Below are positions 41,491 through 55,215 of a stretch of 64,000 nt of DNA, one piece after another. A model generated the notes under the pieces. That model saw only the letters and a list, made by a program, of their open reading frames with translations. It had not been told where the DNA came from and ran no database searches. The position numbers and the translations under genes were made by a program. Position 1 is the first letter of the stretch. Every line of letters begins with the position of its first letter. The stretch is from the NCBI GenBank assembly GCA_035578175.1, contig JAQMRL010000006.1, forward strand, positions 21,611,506 to 21,675,505, written 5' to 3'. This DNA is from Catonia carolina (Eukaryota; Arthropoda; Insecta; Hemiptera; Achilidae).

Positions 41491-43447
41491 ATGTTCAATA
41501 GAAATTAATGGTGTTTTGAGTTGCGGTAAATGATCTAGTGCTGTATAACAACCGCTGTTTTAATAATAAACGTTTAGAACGTAAAAGAACAGTTTTAAAG
41601 GTTTAAAAGGCAATAATCTTTGTTTCCTTGATTTTATAATTCAGAGCAAGATTGAATGAAGAATCAGTAGGAAGGAGAAGGAAAGTCTGGTTAAAAATCT
41701 GGGAAAGTGGTTCGAGACTATTTTTCAGCAAACATCTTCAGGAGTTAGGTAGGTCGTATCGAGATAGCATCAAACTCCGGTAAGAGAAGAATTAGGAAGG
41801 AAATAAGAAGAAACTAGCTTTTCAATTCCGTAGATAAAAGAATTTCCTACTTATTTTAACTTTAACCTTATTTATTAAGTACAAAATACATTATTTAACA
41901 TTTTCACTAACTCCCGCATAGGACGAGCCTGTGCGCGGGAATGAATTGTACATTATTGTATATAAATTATTGATAAATACTTACTAAAAATATTTTTAAT
42001 AATTTTTATTACACAGCTTACTGAAACTTAATCTAGTTATGAAATTTACAATTCTAAATAATTAAAATTTACTAAAAACCAATAATTGTTCCTACTTTTT
42101 TACTTTTGAGACCTCATAGGATCACTCTAGTTCTAGTTTAGGTCTGTTCCAGTGTTGGGTTTCTTTGAAAAATTACTTTATTCTCCGTTAAAAAATTATT
42201 GTTGAAAGAACTCGTTCCACTTGCATAATTGTTACATAGTTTTGTTAAAGACCCTTCGTTAGGGAGTTTTGAAATGATAAGTCTAATGAACTTAAAATGT
42301 CAATTTCTTTATTATAAAATTATTGTGAGACTCCTTAATCCATTATTTAATTTTGTTAAATTTCAATGAAATTTGGTTGCCCTATGAAACGAAAATTTAC
42401 AATTAAAAAATAAACTAGGACCAATTAGCTTGAACTATCACGGCGATAACAAGTTTTAAATTTGATAACGTTTATTAGCCAATTTCTATCAAAATGAGTA
42501 TATCTTTTTAACCTAAAAATATATATAAATACGATATTATATAAGGTAATACAAAAATATATTTGTAATACATATATTTTATTAGGTGTTAACTAATAAA
42601 TTACAAACAATAAATAACAATTTTATATATGCTACGTTTGTATATTTAATACATTTATGCAAGTACACAAACAGATGCGTTTGTTTTAACGCAACTAACA
42701 TGTTGCGGTAAATTTATGCACTTTATAAGCATAGATTTAAAGATACGACTAGGATAGTAACCTATCTTCCAAGGAGCGAATCTCTATGTGTGTATAGATG
42801 TCTTCTAATAAAAAGATGCAATCATGTACTAAGGTGTTCAAATACAAGTTAGATAATATATTGTAGACAGGAAATCAAGGAGGCAGTTTTGCCGCCGAAG
42901 AGGATTTATAAAATGGCATGTTAAATATGCGTGCATCACGAGACGATTTTAAACTGGTAGTTGCATCCAAAGAGATGTATGTAATATTCACTTAAAACAT
43001 AATTTCTAATTGAAATTAAATCTTATTACCAGTATTTAATGGTACGCTACATATGCACAGGTGTGTTTTAAAGCAGAATAAAACGGTAGATATTTGAAAG
43101 AGTGAAGGAACTACCGTTTCAAGAACTATTTATTTTCCGATAAATTTTTATTGGTGTAGATAGCTGAGTCGTTCTCAGACCGGAAGTTCTGTGATCCTAA
43201 TATTTTTACGTTGCAATTCGTTTATTTTTAAAACAACGACGCTTTTTCATGTCCGTCAAGTTAACTGTATACGTTATTTGAGGTTTACTTTTTAAAAAAA
43301 AATTACTGAAATAATATTAATCAAAATATTTTTGTTTTATAGATAATAAACTCGAAATGATTTTAAAGACTACAAAAATGTATTTGTTATACATTTTTCC
43401 TAAGTTGTCTACTTCCTCTTATTTGATACCTACTATAGTTCTTTCGT
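41491..43447. other. no gene seen
   Basis: AT-rich spacer. 41640-41830 has a purine-rich stretch that may be a LINE remnant, not secure. Confidence 0.4.
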
Positions 43448-44362
43448 ATACGAGGTATGGCTATTAAACAACGAGACTGACGTTGTAAAAAAATTTTGTT
43501 TTTATTTTATACATAATCACTTTTTGTCACCTTCAATATACACTCCTTCTCTATCCCTACAACGCTCCATGCAAATTTTCCATTGTTAAAAACAGTGCTG
43601 GAAGTCATCTTCTGTCAGCTCCTTCAGGACACGTGCCGCTTTCTCTTTTACAGCTTCTATAGACTCAAAACTTGTCCCTTTTAATGCAGATTTCACCTTA
43701 GGGAACAGGTAGAAGTCAAATGGTGCAAGATCTGGTGAATAAGGTGGATGTTCTAACACTGAGATGCTTAACTTGGCTAGGAACCTCATGAAAGATAACG
43801 CGGAATGAGGTGGCGCATTGTCTTGGTGGAGAACCCATAATTTTGTCCTTCCACATTTCGGGGCATTTCCTTACTCTTTGACGTAGTTTAGAAGTACCTC
43901 AAGGTAGTAATATTGATTAATTGTTTGACCTTCAGGAACCCAGTGAAGGTACACAATCCCATGGATATAAAAAAAAAACAATCATTGCTTTAAATTTTGA
44001 CTTGCTCATTCGAGCTTTTTTGGCTCTCGGTGAAGTTCGGCTCTTCCAGTGCATGGATTGGCGCTTCCTTTCCGGATCATAAGTAAAAAATCACGTTTCA
44101 TTACATATTATTATTTTCTACCTGTTTCTTTAGGTGAAATCTGCATTAAAAGGGACAAGATTTGAGTCTGTGGAAGCTGTAAAAGAGAAAGCGGACGTGT
44201 CCTGAAGGAGGTGACAGAAGATGACTTCCAACAATGAAAAATTCACATGCAGCGTTGTAAGGAAAGGGAAGGGGTGTATATTGAAGGTGACAATAAGTGA
44301 TTTTGTATAAAATAAAATATTTTACAACGACAGTCTTGTTATTTAATAGCCACGCCTCGTAT
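43448..44362. mobile_element. mariner-derived fold-back element, second copy
   Basis: Begins TATACGAGGTATGGCTATT and ends AATAGCCACGCCTCGTATA. The left two-thirds encode the transposase C-terminal part on the minus strand (RFLAKLSISVLEHPPYSPDL, KVKSALKGTSFESIEAVKEK, ending near 43586). The right part repeats it on the plus strand (GTGAAATCTGCATTAAAAGG). This is the same fold-back plan as 13981-14939. Confidence 0.75.
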
Positions 44363-45256
44363 ATATATTTACTATTATAAATTCAAAAAGCGAACAAAAC
44401 TCTCCCACAGAATATATAATTTAAAATCTTAACATTGGATATTTTCAAAATATTAAGAAAACAATTTTTATTATTTATTACATTAAATATAATATTAATA
44501 CAGCGAGAAATTAGAAATAAGAAAGCACGCTAATATGAATAGAGATAGAATATTGTTGAGAAGTAACATATATATTAAACAGGAAAAGTATTAGATGAAA
44601 AATGTAAACTCAATATTAAAATTTTATTACATTAATAAATTTGCAATTAAAACAACAACAATAACTGCCAATAAAATAAATGAATTGTATTTTATAACAA
44701 GCGTACCGAGTGTAACTAATATATTAATTAATAGAAATACATTTCTTTTGGGTAACAGTTAATAATTTAAAAAAAGTATATATGAACAGAAATACAGTAT
44801 AAGACTAAGTTATAAAAAATGTAAAGTGTTTGTATAACACCGTTATTCTTTATTAAAATTTAATTAACACTATAAACAAATAAAAGTCTGAACGAAAGTA
44901 TTAAAACAAAATAAATAAAAACATAACACCATTTCATATTTCCGTCTATGCAACTGTATCCGCAAATAAATAAATACTTTACATGTGAACAGTTACCTAC
45001 CGGCACGTTAGTCTGGGTAGATAAATACATAGTGGAATCAACAAATAGAAAAATATATGTTTTCAATTTTAGATTGCTTAACGGTAATAGAATTATTCGT
45101 TTATTCAATTCATTAAAAAAATCTATTAGTTTTTTCTTTAAACCTACATCGATGTGTTCTTTAGCATTTTATTTCGTAAAGTTATAAATAGTTTTTCAGT
45201 TGTGATTGTATTTACGCATATGCACATACCGAATATCTAACTAAACCATAATAATG
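44363..45256. other. no gene seen
   Basis: AT-rich spacer. Confidence 0.45.
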
Positions 45257-45430
45257 TCGGCCGCATTAGCCTAGTTGATAACGTGCTCGCCTCTCATCAT
45301 GCGGTCTTGGGTTCAAATCCCACTAAGGCACGGCATATTTTCATACGTTACAAAAATCATTTCATCCTTTACAGTTACAACCCAACGTCGTCGCTAATGA
45401 CCACTGTAGTTGATGCGATGTTAAATAAAC
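45257..45430 (+). mobile_element. tRNA-derived SINE, second type
   Basis: Box A-like TAGCCTAGTTGATAACGTG and box B-like GGGTTCAAATCCCA, then a body and a GTAGTTGATGCGATGTTAAA tail. A reverse copy lies at 57170-57305. Confidence 0.7.
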
Positions 45431-46540
45431 AAAAAAAACCATAATATAAGTAACGTATAGTATGTCTGACAAGTTGAGCCGGTTGCACGAATTATTAGAA
45501 TTGGTTGCACCTATAAGGTTGCACCTATATTAGAATTCTGTTCTAAAGTGGCAGGAACTTACAAAGTATAGTCATCAGTTAATTACAGTTGAACATCTAT
45601 AACTCGAACGTCTATAACTCGAATTGAATTTCAGTTCCCTTCAACCTTCCATTCATTTACAGTGTAAAAATCCACATAACTCGTATTCCGTTATTTCTCT
45701 AAATCGAATTATTTATTTCGTTTCTTTTGACAAAATTATGTACATAGTTCTCAAAATAGCATTTTTGATCTTTTGAAAAATGTAGTTACAGTGCTGCTTC
45801 TATCATTTCAAGAGGAAATGTTCAACCATACAAAGGTACTGACCCTCAAAGTCATATTGTTGCCTTTGTAGCCCTAACAAGCGTAAACCAAAACAATGAA
45901 TTTCTTTGAATTGACGAATCTTTGGTGGATCACAGAATAATAGAACTATAGTCTGTCGGTACAATGTACCATATTCAGCATGTTCTGTAATTAAAATAGC
46001 GTGATTTTGGAATACTGAGTACAATATGATGTATACTACTTAACACTGTAGCATATAGCTAAGCTAAATGCAACGTACAGTACTGTATTACGAAATTATG
46101 TATGTCCATTATGCATGTTCCAGTTTATTGCACGTTTTAAATTAATGATTAGTTAGAAAATGCACAAAACGCACAATGATTTAGAGACAGGCAACAGATA
46201 TTAAAAATGAAGAAGAAAGTACCACAACATAGATAGAAAACAGTTCCACGGTGCAGGCTCAATTTTGGAATAAACTAGTCCATGTTATAGTGGAACGACT
46301 AAACAAATATAAAATGGTTGAGGGATGAAGTGACCGAATTATTTCATTAATAACGCAGCCGACAAGAACCGTCAAACAAGCTCTATCAAACGACCAATTG
46401 ATGTATCTAAAGAACGAAAATTTTTGTACGACTAAATAATTTTTTGTCAAGTTCAAACTAATGTAAGTTAGAAGATATTGTAGAAATAAGAAACATTTAA
46501 AGACTAAAAAGTAAGAAGCTATAGGGCGTACATCTTTGTC
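45431..46540. other. mostly empty; possible pogo/Tigger-like end at 45585-45760
   Basis: CAGTTGAACATCTATAACTC followed by repeated TATAACTCGAA-type blocks resembles the ends of pogo/Tigger elements. No transposase is seen, and I could not place the other end. Confidence 0.3.
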
Positions 46541-46740
46541 AAGAACAAGGATCCTCGTCCTTGCAGAAAGGAGAAGGAAAATGAAAAGAAGTAGAAGATG
46601 AACAAGTTTTAGAAGAAGAAAGTGAAGGAGAATGAGGAAGAAAAAAGAAGAAGGAGGACAATGAAGAGGAGGTGAATGAATAGAAGAGTTAGAAGGAGAA
46701 AAGAAGGACGGAGAAAGAGTAGATGAGAAGGAGGGGCTCT
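46541..46740 (+). repeat. GA/GAA-rich low-complexity tract
   Basis: Purine-rich strand of GAAGAA, GGAGAA and GAGGAA blocks for about 190 bp. No coding use. Confidence 0.7.
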
Positions 46741-47369
46741 TAAAACTTTAATTAAACTAAATACAACATTTTATGAACGAAAATGTATTTTACTATCCAA
46801 ACAATATTTTTCACAAAAAAATTATTACAAATATATCTCAAGCACTGCATTATTTTAAACGAGCTTTATTAATATATATAATAAAATACATGAACAAAAC
46901 CTCACTCAATTTCGAACTTGTAATATAAACAAAATTTAATATTTTTATTTGAAATATATTTAAATTATATTCCATAAAGTAAAAATTTACATCTTAAAAA
47001 CAATACAAAACATGTAAATCATGTAAGGAAAAAAGTAAATTACGTCGATTTACATCTAAATAATTATGTTACAAGTATAAAAATAAATGTAAAATAATTT
47101 GAAAATCATCGTAACAATTTATAACCACTTATTAATATGAATGACTTTCGTATTTCTTATTTGTAATATATGCATGAAGTAGCATAATGTTGTTATTTTT
47201 ACAAATTGACTTGAATGAGAAAAGGGCTGAGCATTTTTTGATGTCAATTTTCTAAATTAATTACCTTCCAATCTCTTTAAACAAACCCGAATATCTCAAG
47301 TGTTAAACTTGCAATTCTTAGAGTAGAATATGTTGATAAATTTTTATTATTATTCATTTTAGTTTTCTT
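46741..47369. other. no gene seen
   Basis: AT-rich spacer ending in a CTT microsatellite at 47364-47385. Confidence 0.45.
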
Positions 47370-47960
47370 CTTCTTCTTCTTCTTACTATCAAGGATTAGG
47401 CTTACACAAACACGAGATATTCCAACCCGTAGTCTACATCTCGACTACTGCCATCCTTTTCGAGGTCTTCCCGTCTCCCTTCTTCCAACTGGAACATATT
47501 CCGTCACTTTTAAGGGTATTCTTTCCTCTAGCATCCGTTCCAAATATTGTCTCCATTAATTACGGTACTTCTCCACTTTTTCATTCAGGCTAAATACACA
47601 CAACTCAGATCTAATTTTCTCGTTATGTATTAGATCCAGCCTCGAGCAGCCCTTCACCCTTCTTAAAAACCTCATTTCAGCTGCTTGGATCCTACTTTCT
47701 TGGCGTTTCGTGGTAACCCATGACTTGTTTCTATAAAGAAAGACTGGGGCTGCCATTACCTTATAGTACTTCACTACTGTCTCTGTTCTTGCTCTGTTAC
47801 CCAGTGTCCTGTTAATCGTACCACAAATAGCTTGAAATTTATTTAATTAATTTTCGAAATCCACATCCCTATCAAAGCTCACATCGCAGCCCTGATAGTT
47901 ATAGTGAGAAACTTGATCTAATACGACATTGCCTAAAACAATCTTTTGAACCTATCTCTA
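47370..47960 (-). pseudogene. LINE fragment (RT C-terminal tail)
   Basis: The minus strand reads FLYRNKSWVTTKRQESRIQA, AEMRFLRRVKGCSRLDLIHN and a following IRSEL...NEKVEKYRN segment, typical of non-LTR RT tails. Stops at both ends. Confidence 0.7.
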
Positions 47961-48194
47961 AAACTAATCCACATATCATCCACATGTCACAAAGGATTAT
48001 TATTTTATTTTTAAATTTGCAATGAAAAATAAATCAAAAAGAAGGACACAACTTGGTGACAGAGTTCCAAAAGCTTGCTCTATATTCCTCCTCCTATCCT
48101 CTTAGGCAGTTGTAGTATCTTCCATCGACTCATACTAATCAAAGTCAAATCATTTGTGACATCATTCATCCACCCTTTCCTATTTCTTTTGTAT

Positions 48195-48578
48195 GTTGTT
48201 GTTTAGGTTATCAGCTGAACCTCTAGATGCTTTACTAAATAAAACAAGGAGTGAGCTGGTTTACATAAGCCTTCCTCACTGAGTGGAAAAGTATGCCTAA
48301 CAACATAGCAGGCCCTCTGAAAAGCATCTACTTCTTAGCCTGCAAATGATATCTTCACTTCATTCACCACATAGTCTGGGTGTATAATGAAATTTATTAC
48401 TCTCAGAGGAGATAGCTGACTAGCGTTTTTTACACCTCTACCTCTCTTCTGTTTTTGAATACTTCAGTCATAATATAATTAACTGACCATGTGATAAGAA
48501 ACAAATATTTTTTGTAGCCTTGGAACTAGCAGATCGAGTGCAAATAATTTAACACTCCACCTACCCTTTATCGGCAAA
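48195..48578 (-). mobile_element. SINE-A copy, diverged
   Basis: GTTGTTGTTTAGG tail at left, head near CCACCTACCCTTTATCGGC at right. Confidence 0.7.
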
Positions 48579-49379
48579 AGTAAAAAATATATAATGTTAA
48601 AGAAATGTATTTAATATTTACGAGTTGACTTTTTCTTGAAGTAATTAAGTTCTTGGTATTAAATGTTGAAAGTATTTGTTAAATATATCAATTTTACATT
48701 CACTATGACGGTTTGAAAGTTCTTTACGAATTTGAGTTTTTAAAAAGTTGATTAATCACGTATTAACAATGTACAATAGTAATAACTTTAAAATAAATTT
48801 AGTCTTAGAAACAACGATTTCTGAATACGTAGTTTTATTAGGTAATGAGAAAATCATACGACAACTATGAAAAACAAATTAGAAGAATAAAAAGAAGAAA
48901 AACATGTTATAAACGACGAATGGCCCGATATTAATTCCTGCACTTTGGTTTTCTAAAACCAAAGCCTTAGAAAACAACAACTATTAAAAAAGGAAAACAG
49001 GTGCACGCCTCCACGTGGTTTGGGTGGATAGCTTAATTTAATTAAGGCGAAGTTAAGCGAGCTAAAACGGAATTACATTCACAAACTCACAATCACTAAA
49101 ACTTACCCCTCACTATCGCCTCTTTGGGTTACATCCAAAGTGTAACTCGAGAATTTATTCTCTCCTAGGTTGACACCTTTGTCAGTCACAATATGGAAAG
49201 TATCTTTAGGAATAATCCACCACTTGTTAATGAACGGGAAAGATTGCACTCGGATTTGGTGGGCAGTCACTTAAAAACACAGATGAATCGGATCATCTGA
49301 AAAGATCACAAGAAACAAACGAAAAACCAAGAACAACGAGTAAAATTAAACCAAAACGAATCACATACGACTTCGCAAC
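48579..49379. other. no gene seen
   Basis: No supported feature. GC rises slightly near 49010-49260. Confidence 0.4.
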
Positions 49380-49639
49380 TAACCACCAAAGACACCTACA
49401 ATAAAAAATGCCTATCAATCAAAACCAAAATAAAACACTACAAAACGGTCGTACAACCAAAGATAACGTATGGGTGCGAAACTCTATTCACATTAAAACA
49501 GGAAAACAGAATATATAAAATCCAAAAACTTGAAAGGAAGATCCTTAGGACCTGCATCGGAAAACGACACCAAGTAGGTGAAGATTAGAGATTACTACCA
49601 AATGAACAGGTCTACCAGGAGACCGAATCGGTAGTAGAT
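49380..49639 (+). pseudogene. older LINE, left part (interrupted)
   Basis: Frames read KTTKTLQNGRTTKDNVWVRN-like sequence and LERKILRTCIGKRHQ, a LINE RT tail. It ends at the insertion site of the LINE at 49640-52429 and resumes at 52430. Confidence 0.55.
49629..49639. repeat. target-site duplication of the nested LINE, left
   Basis: CGGTAGTAGAT, identical to 52430-52440. Confidence 0.75.
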
Positions 49640-52429
49640 CTTCTTAAGGTGCCCTATACCTAAGGACATTGGCGATCATCATGGCCCACTTTACTCTATC
49701 TGCTGCTGTCCTGAAAAGCTCTATTGATGTTTTTCCACACCATTGTCGTAAATTCTTCAACCAGGATGTGCGTCGTCTTCCCGATCCCCTTTTGCCCTCC
49801 ACCTTCCCTTGTATGACCAGCCGCATCAATTCATACTTTTCGTTCCTTAGAATGTGACCGAAATATCCCATTTTTCTTTTCTTTATGGTGTTGAGCAGTT
49901 CCTTATCTTTCTTCATTCTTCTTAGCACTTCCATATTTGTTATGTGCTTTGTCCAGGATATTCTCCACATTCTTCGGTAACACCACATTTCAAAGCTACT
50001 GAGTCTTTTCTCCATCGTCTCTGTGATTGTCCAGGCTTCAACTCCATACAATAGGACAGAAAATACATAGCATCTCAGTACTCTTGTTCTAATATCTATG
50101 CTCAGTTTTCCGTTACATAGTATTGCCTTCATCTTATTGAAAGTATTTCTGGCTATCTCAATGCGTCGTTTTATTTCCCTACTACGATCCCATTCTTCAT
50201 TTAGTTCACAACCCAGGTACTGATAGCTATGTACTCTGCCCAGAGGTGTTCCCTTGACATAAACTCTAACCTCGTCAATCTTGTTCTTGCTGACCACCAT
50301 GATCTTTGTTTTTTTTGTATTCAGTGCCATTCCATACCCCTCGCAGTATTGGATAATACGATCAACCAAGATCTGTAGCCCTTCTCTGCTGTCTGCAAAG
50401 AGAATTGTATCATCAGCATATCTAAGGTTATTCAGGAGTCTTCCATTAATAAATATGCCTTCATTTACTTCCTCCAATGCCTCTCCAAACAACTCTTCTG
50501 AATAGACATTAAAAAGTAAAGGGGAAAGTACGCATCCCTGTCTTACTCCCTGATTTATAGGTATCTCCTTAGATTTCTGCTGATCCACTCTTATTATGGC
50601 TCTCTGGTATCGGTATAGGCTGACAATGGTTCTCACGTCTTCGTCATCAAGTTCGGAGGTTTCTAATATTTTTGCCATCTTTTGGTGTTGTACTTTGTCA
50701 AAAGCCTTTTCAAAGTCAACTAGGCATATGAAAACATCACAATTAACATCTCGACATCTTTCTATCAGTGTTTGTACAATGAATAATGCTTCTCTGGTAC
50801 CAAATCCTTTTCTGAATCCTAATTGGTTTTCTGCTATTCTATCATCCAGCTTTTTATAGATGCGTTCATGTATCACTCGTATAAAGACTTTTAGAATATG
50901 GTTCATCAAGCTGATTGTCCTATATTCTTCACATTTCAGTGCATTTGGTTTCTTGGGTATGGGAATGAATACTGATATTAGCCATTCTTTTGGAAACTCT
51001 CCAGTATAATAAATTTCATTAAACATCTCTATTATTGTGGCCCTATGAGTCTCTGTTAATACTTTCAAGATTTCTATAGGTATTCCATCTGGTCCCATGG
51101 CCTTCTCATTTCTTACATGTTTTAGCGCTTTCTCAACTTCATCTTTGGTGATTGGAGGTCCCTTTCTTCCTTTTGGTTCTATGCTCTTTATTCTTTCACT
51201 GTCTTTGAATAGTCCTTCTATGTATTCTTCCCATCTGTCTATTTTCTCTTCACAGTCTATCAGTATGTTATTGTTGTTATCCATTATATTTCCAATTCCC
51301 TTTTTCCTGTATATGCCAGCCGTCTCTTTGATTTTACGGTGCATGTTGAAACTATCATGTTGTTTATCTAGCTTTTCTATTTCTGAACACTTCTCTGATA
51401 GCCATAGTTCTTTGGCTTCTTTAATTTTCTCCTTGATTACTTTATTAACTTTTCTGTACTGTTGTTCGTTTTTATTCTTGTATGCCCTTCTTTCTGACAT
51501 CAATTCTCTTATCTCTTGTGTCATCCATTGTTTATCCTTAACAGGTATGTCCTCTTGGAGTTCCTGCTCTGTGATGTTTCTCAAAATCTCCTCTACCTTC
51601 CTCCATTTATCTGCTGTGGTCAGCTGCCCCTGCCTTTCCACCTCCTGAATTTCCCGGTTCACCCGGTCTTTGACCTGTTGGCACGTATTAGATTCTTTCA
51701 GTTTTCTCAAATTAATTCTCGGTATTTTGGTGGTTGCCATCAACTTTTTTAGCTTAAGTTTGATGTCTGCTAAGACCGGATTGTGGTCACTTGATATATC
51801 TGCCCCTGGATAAGCTTTAGCTGATATTATGGGATTTCGGAATCTCTGATTTGTTATAATATAATCAATTTGGTTTCTTCTTATATTTTCAACACCATCT
51901 CCAGGTGCTTTCCATGTATATAATCTTCGGCTTGGTAGTTTGTACCATGTGTTCTTGATAATAAGCTCCTTATCTTTGCAAAACTGAACCAGTCGTTCAC
52001 CCCTCTCATTACGCCTTCCCAATCCATAGGCTACTCTCCCACCACTTCTCCATCCCTTCCCTTTCCTACTCTTGAGTTGAAATCGCCCAAAATCAAGTTT
52101 ACTTCTCCTTTTTTGGTTTCATTGAGTGTTTTCTCCAAGTCATTGTAGAAGCTGTTTATTTGTTCGTCTGTGCTATCACATGTTGGTGCATACACTACTA
52201 TGATATTTATATTGCATGGCGCAGCGTTTAATTTCAATAGTGCCAATCTATCTGTTATTGGTATAAACCCTTTGACTGACTTTTCCGTTTCTTTGTTGAT
52301 TACTATTGCTACTCTATTGCGGTTTTGCGTGCTTTCGTCTCCTGAATAGTAAAAAATGTAATTGTCTATTACACTTCTGCCGCTGTTAGGCCATCTAACT
52401 TCACTACATCTAAGGTAGTAGATACGATA
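49640..52429 (-). mobile_element. non-LTR retrotransposon, 5'-truncated, nearly intact ORF2
   Basis: A 792-codon frame (52022-49644) has the second half of an apurinic-type endonuclease (QIDYIITNQR, then SDHNPVLADIK at 78-88), a linker, and a full RT domain: MGPDGIPIEILK near 309-320, NQLGFRKGFGTREALF near 399-414, CLVDFEKAFDKV near 433-444, and catalytic YADD at 535-538. The C-terminal tail has LLYGVEAWT and GRRRTSWLKNL. The frame is open above its first codon, which is not ATG. The rest of the endonuclease lies in another frame (52031-52410; VNLILGDFNSRVGKG), so a single frameshift near 52040 disables it. The first part of the endonuclease is missing. Insertion into an older LINE left an 11-bp duplication. 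I did not fix the clade. Confidence 0.88.
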
Positions 52430-52860
52430 CGGTAGTAGATACGATGAGGGAAAAGAGAATATCCTTTCTTGGACATATAATCAGAACACCCAAAGATAGA
52501 ATCACAAACCAAATAGTCAGAAAACTCTACCAGAAAAAGACAGAAGTAATGCGGTTAAAAGAAATCAAGGAAGATTTGGAAGAATTGGGCATCACCTTCG
52601 AAGATCTAGAAAATAAAATTGAAGAGCTGAAACTATTAAAAGATAAAAATATTAGATTTCAAGGAAAGGTACACAAAAGGGGAAGCAGGTAAGTGATGTT
52701 TTCGGAAGCAGAAAGGGAAAGAAGATCTGACAGAATGAAAGAATACTGGAGGTAAATCAAAGAAAAGAAACAGAAGAGAGTGCCCAGAAACTGACTCAAG
52801 TGATCCACGCGGTCTCAAAAGAAAAAAATACGACGAATGAGAAAAACTAGATAGAAATAG
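52430..52860 (+). pseudogene. older LINE, right part (interrupted)
   Basis: Continues the RT tail on the plus strand: MREKRISFLGHIIRTPKDRI, then a Glu/Lys-rich segment. 52430-52440 is the right target-site duplication of the nested LINE. A related relic is at 59800-60240. Confidence 0.65.
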
Positions 52861-52869
52861 TAAGAAGAA

Positions 52870-53640
52870 ATATTCTTATTTTCATTCTCTTATAATGTGT
52901 ACGTTGCAATCGGTTCGATTCAGAACAATAAACAACCCCGTGACCCAATGAGATGAGAATGATGTATAAATAAAGTGCAATCTTGTACAGATTCAAGCCG
53001 TCTATTCCTGAGACAGTATAGTTAATTGAACCCTAACCATCAACGTACACTGGCAAACACTGTCTAGTGTTCAAAAAGAAATATTATAATATTTTTTCTT
53101 TAGTTTATTTAAAGTCGCATTGACATCATAGTCATTACTGACTACTGTGGGTTTTAGAACTGAACAGTGGGTTTTAACGAGTTAAAATTTCCAGACCCTA
53201 GCCGGGAATCGAACCCGGGAGCTTTCGCTTTGTATGCTAGCATGCTAGTTACTATACGACGGAGGCTGTCAATATTCTAAATTAACTTATAATATGGCCA
53301 CAGCTACGTGGAACCTAGATCATAAACCGATCCTTACACACACAAACACACTTAAGGAACCCCTTACCTGCCTTACCTGCGTTCTATTTTCTTCAGTAGT
53401 GAGTCACCTTCTAGGCACTTGAATGCAATACTACAATTTTAGTTGTAATTCTCTTTATCAAAATTGTATAATAATTTTATAAATCGACGTATTATTCTTT
53501 GAATAATGAGTCCAAACACGGTGTCATCGTGATAATCCTAAGCTTTTCCGATGTTGGATTTCATTCTAACTGCCGGTTTTCAATAATACACGTGCGCGTG
53601 TGTAAGGGTCGGTTTATGATGTAGGTTCAACGGAGCTGTG
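52870..53640. repeat. composite dispersed repeat C+D, split by a tRNA-SINE
   Basis: Left block (52870-53065) and right block (53290-53640) match 63770-63960 and 63400-63710 in inverted order and orientation. A tRNA-derived SINE lies between them here and is absent from the other copy. Segments such as GAGTCCAAACACGGTGTC occur in both. No coding content. Confidence 0.6.
53095..53280 (-). mobile_element. tRNA-derived SINE
   Basis: Complement of box B (GGGAATCGAACCCGGGAGC on the plus strand) and of box A lie at 53205-53275. The tail to the left contains AAAGTCGCATTGACATCATA. Confidence 0.6.
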
Positions 53641-54819
53641 GACATATTATAGCAGGAAACGGCGCGAACAAAGACAATATTTTACTCGAGATGATAATAA
53701 ACTTAACAGAACAAAGAAATTTTGTTAGTTTTTCCTAAATATCCTACTTCTACCATTAGTTTATACAGTTCTTTTTTACATGTCAAAGCACTTCAAAAAC
53801 ACAATCATTGTCGACAACTACAGGATAATATAATAGGCTACTTTTAAATTCTTACACTAATTGCAATCGAAACCAGGATGTTCATCTTAAAAGTGATTAC
53901 CGATTGAATGACTGAAGTGAACAATTTATTTATTTAAGAAAATAAACCACAACATATTATGAAGGCTGTAGTGTTAAAATTGGCCAATCAAATTTTTTAA
54001 GAAATAAAAAGTTGTAATTTATGATAGTAGCTCAAAGCACTTACAAAATATACTTTAGTATTAATACTACAACTACAGAAGAGAAAAACAAAATTTAAAT
54101 TTTATTGGTTGTAAAATAAAAATTTATTTTAAATTTGTATTTATTAATATATGTATAAACGGTATTTAAATGTGTATAGAAATAAATACATGATATGTAC
54201 GCCTATGTTGGAAGAGAGAAGACGAGAAAGTAAGTCAGTCTTAAAATATTGTCGCAACGATCAATTATTTATTTTATTTTATACAAGCCTATGTCTGCAG
54301 GTGGGTGGGGAAGGTAACTGTATGTGTTAGGCTATATAAATAGGCTACAAGAAATATAAATTGACTTTGTATTTAATCTATAAGACAGTCATAGTAATAT
54401 GAATACACATCATACAGGGCATTTCAAAATTAAGTCTCAGTTTTGAACGTGTTAGTGTTTCTTTAAAGACCGTTAAACATTTTTGACTTTATTTTCAGAT
54501 TAATTACTTAAAAGATCCAAAAATGACGTACTCATAAAAGGTTGAGTCTTGCTCGATTATTGTTCATTAAAACAAAAAATCTATTAGGATAGATTTCAGC
54601 ATAGAAAAACCGAGGTTTATCTGAAAAAAAATATTTTAGTAAAGAAATACATTCTATAAAGAAGCACATTCAGATAAGTTTGTAATTTTAACCTTTGAGA
54701 CAGAAGACTTTTCAACGTGTCTACAATCTAAAGCTTTGCGCTTCATGTTTACATTTTCGTTTCACGAAAGCCTTCTGTTTATACACGGGCCGAGATAGCA
54801 AACATTTTCTAGTTTGTGT
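53641..54819. other. no gene seen
   Basis: AT-rich spacer. Confidence 0.45.
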
Positions 54820-55215
54820 TTGTTGTTTAGGTCATCACCAGAAAGGCTGATTTGAACCTGTAGAGGTTTTACTAAGTAAAACGAAGAGTGAGGTGGTTTA
54901 CAATTGTCTTTCTCATTGAGTGTAAAAGTATGCTTATCAGCATGCCGGGCCCTCTGGAAAGCACATATTTTCCACTCTGCAAATGGCACCTTCACTTCAT
55001 TCACCACAGCATCTGGCTGTATGATAAAATTCATTACTTTTAGAGGAGATAACTCTGGTTAGTGTCTTTTATACCTCTGCCTCCTCTGTTCTTAATGATT
55101 CAGTCATTTCATTGGCTGACCATGTGATAAGAAACAGAACTATTTATTTTAGCCCTTCAACTAACAGATTGAGTGCAAATAATTTGACACTCCACCTGTC
55201 TGTTATGGGCAAAGT
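54820..55215 (-). mobile_element. SINE-A copy, full length
   Basis: Tail GTTTGTTGTTTAGGTCATC at left, head CTGTCTGTTATGGGCAAAG at right. Confidence 0.75.

Noticed and set aside
51097..51752. Plus-strand Ser/Phe-rich frames over the LINE
   Set aside because: Antisense to the RT ORF.
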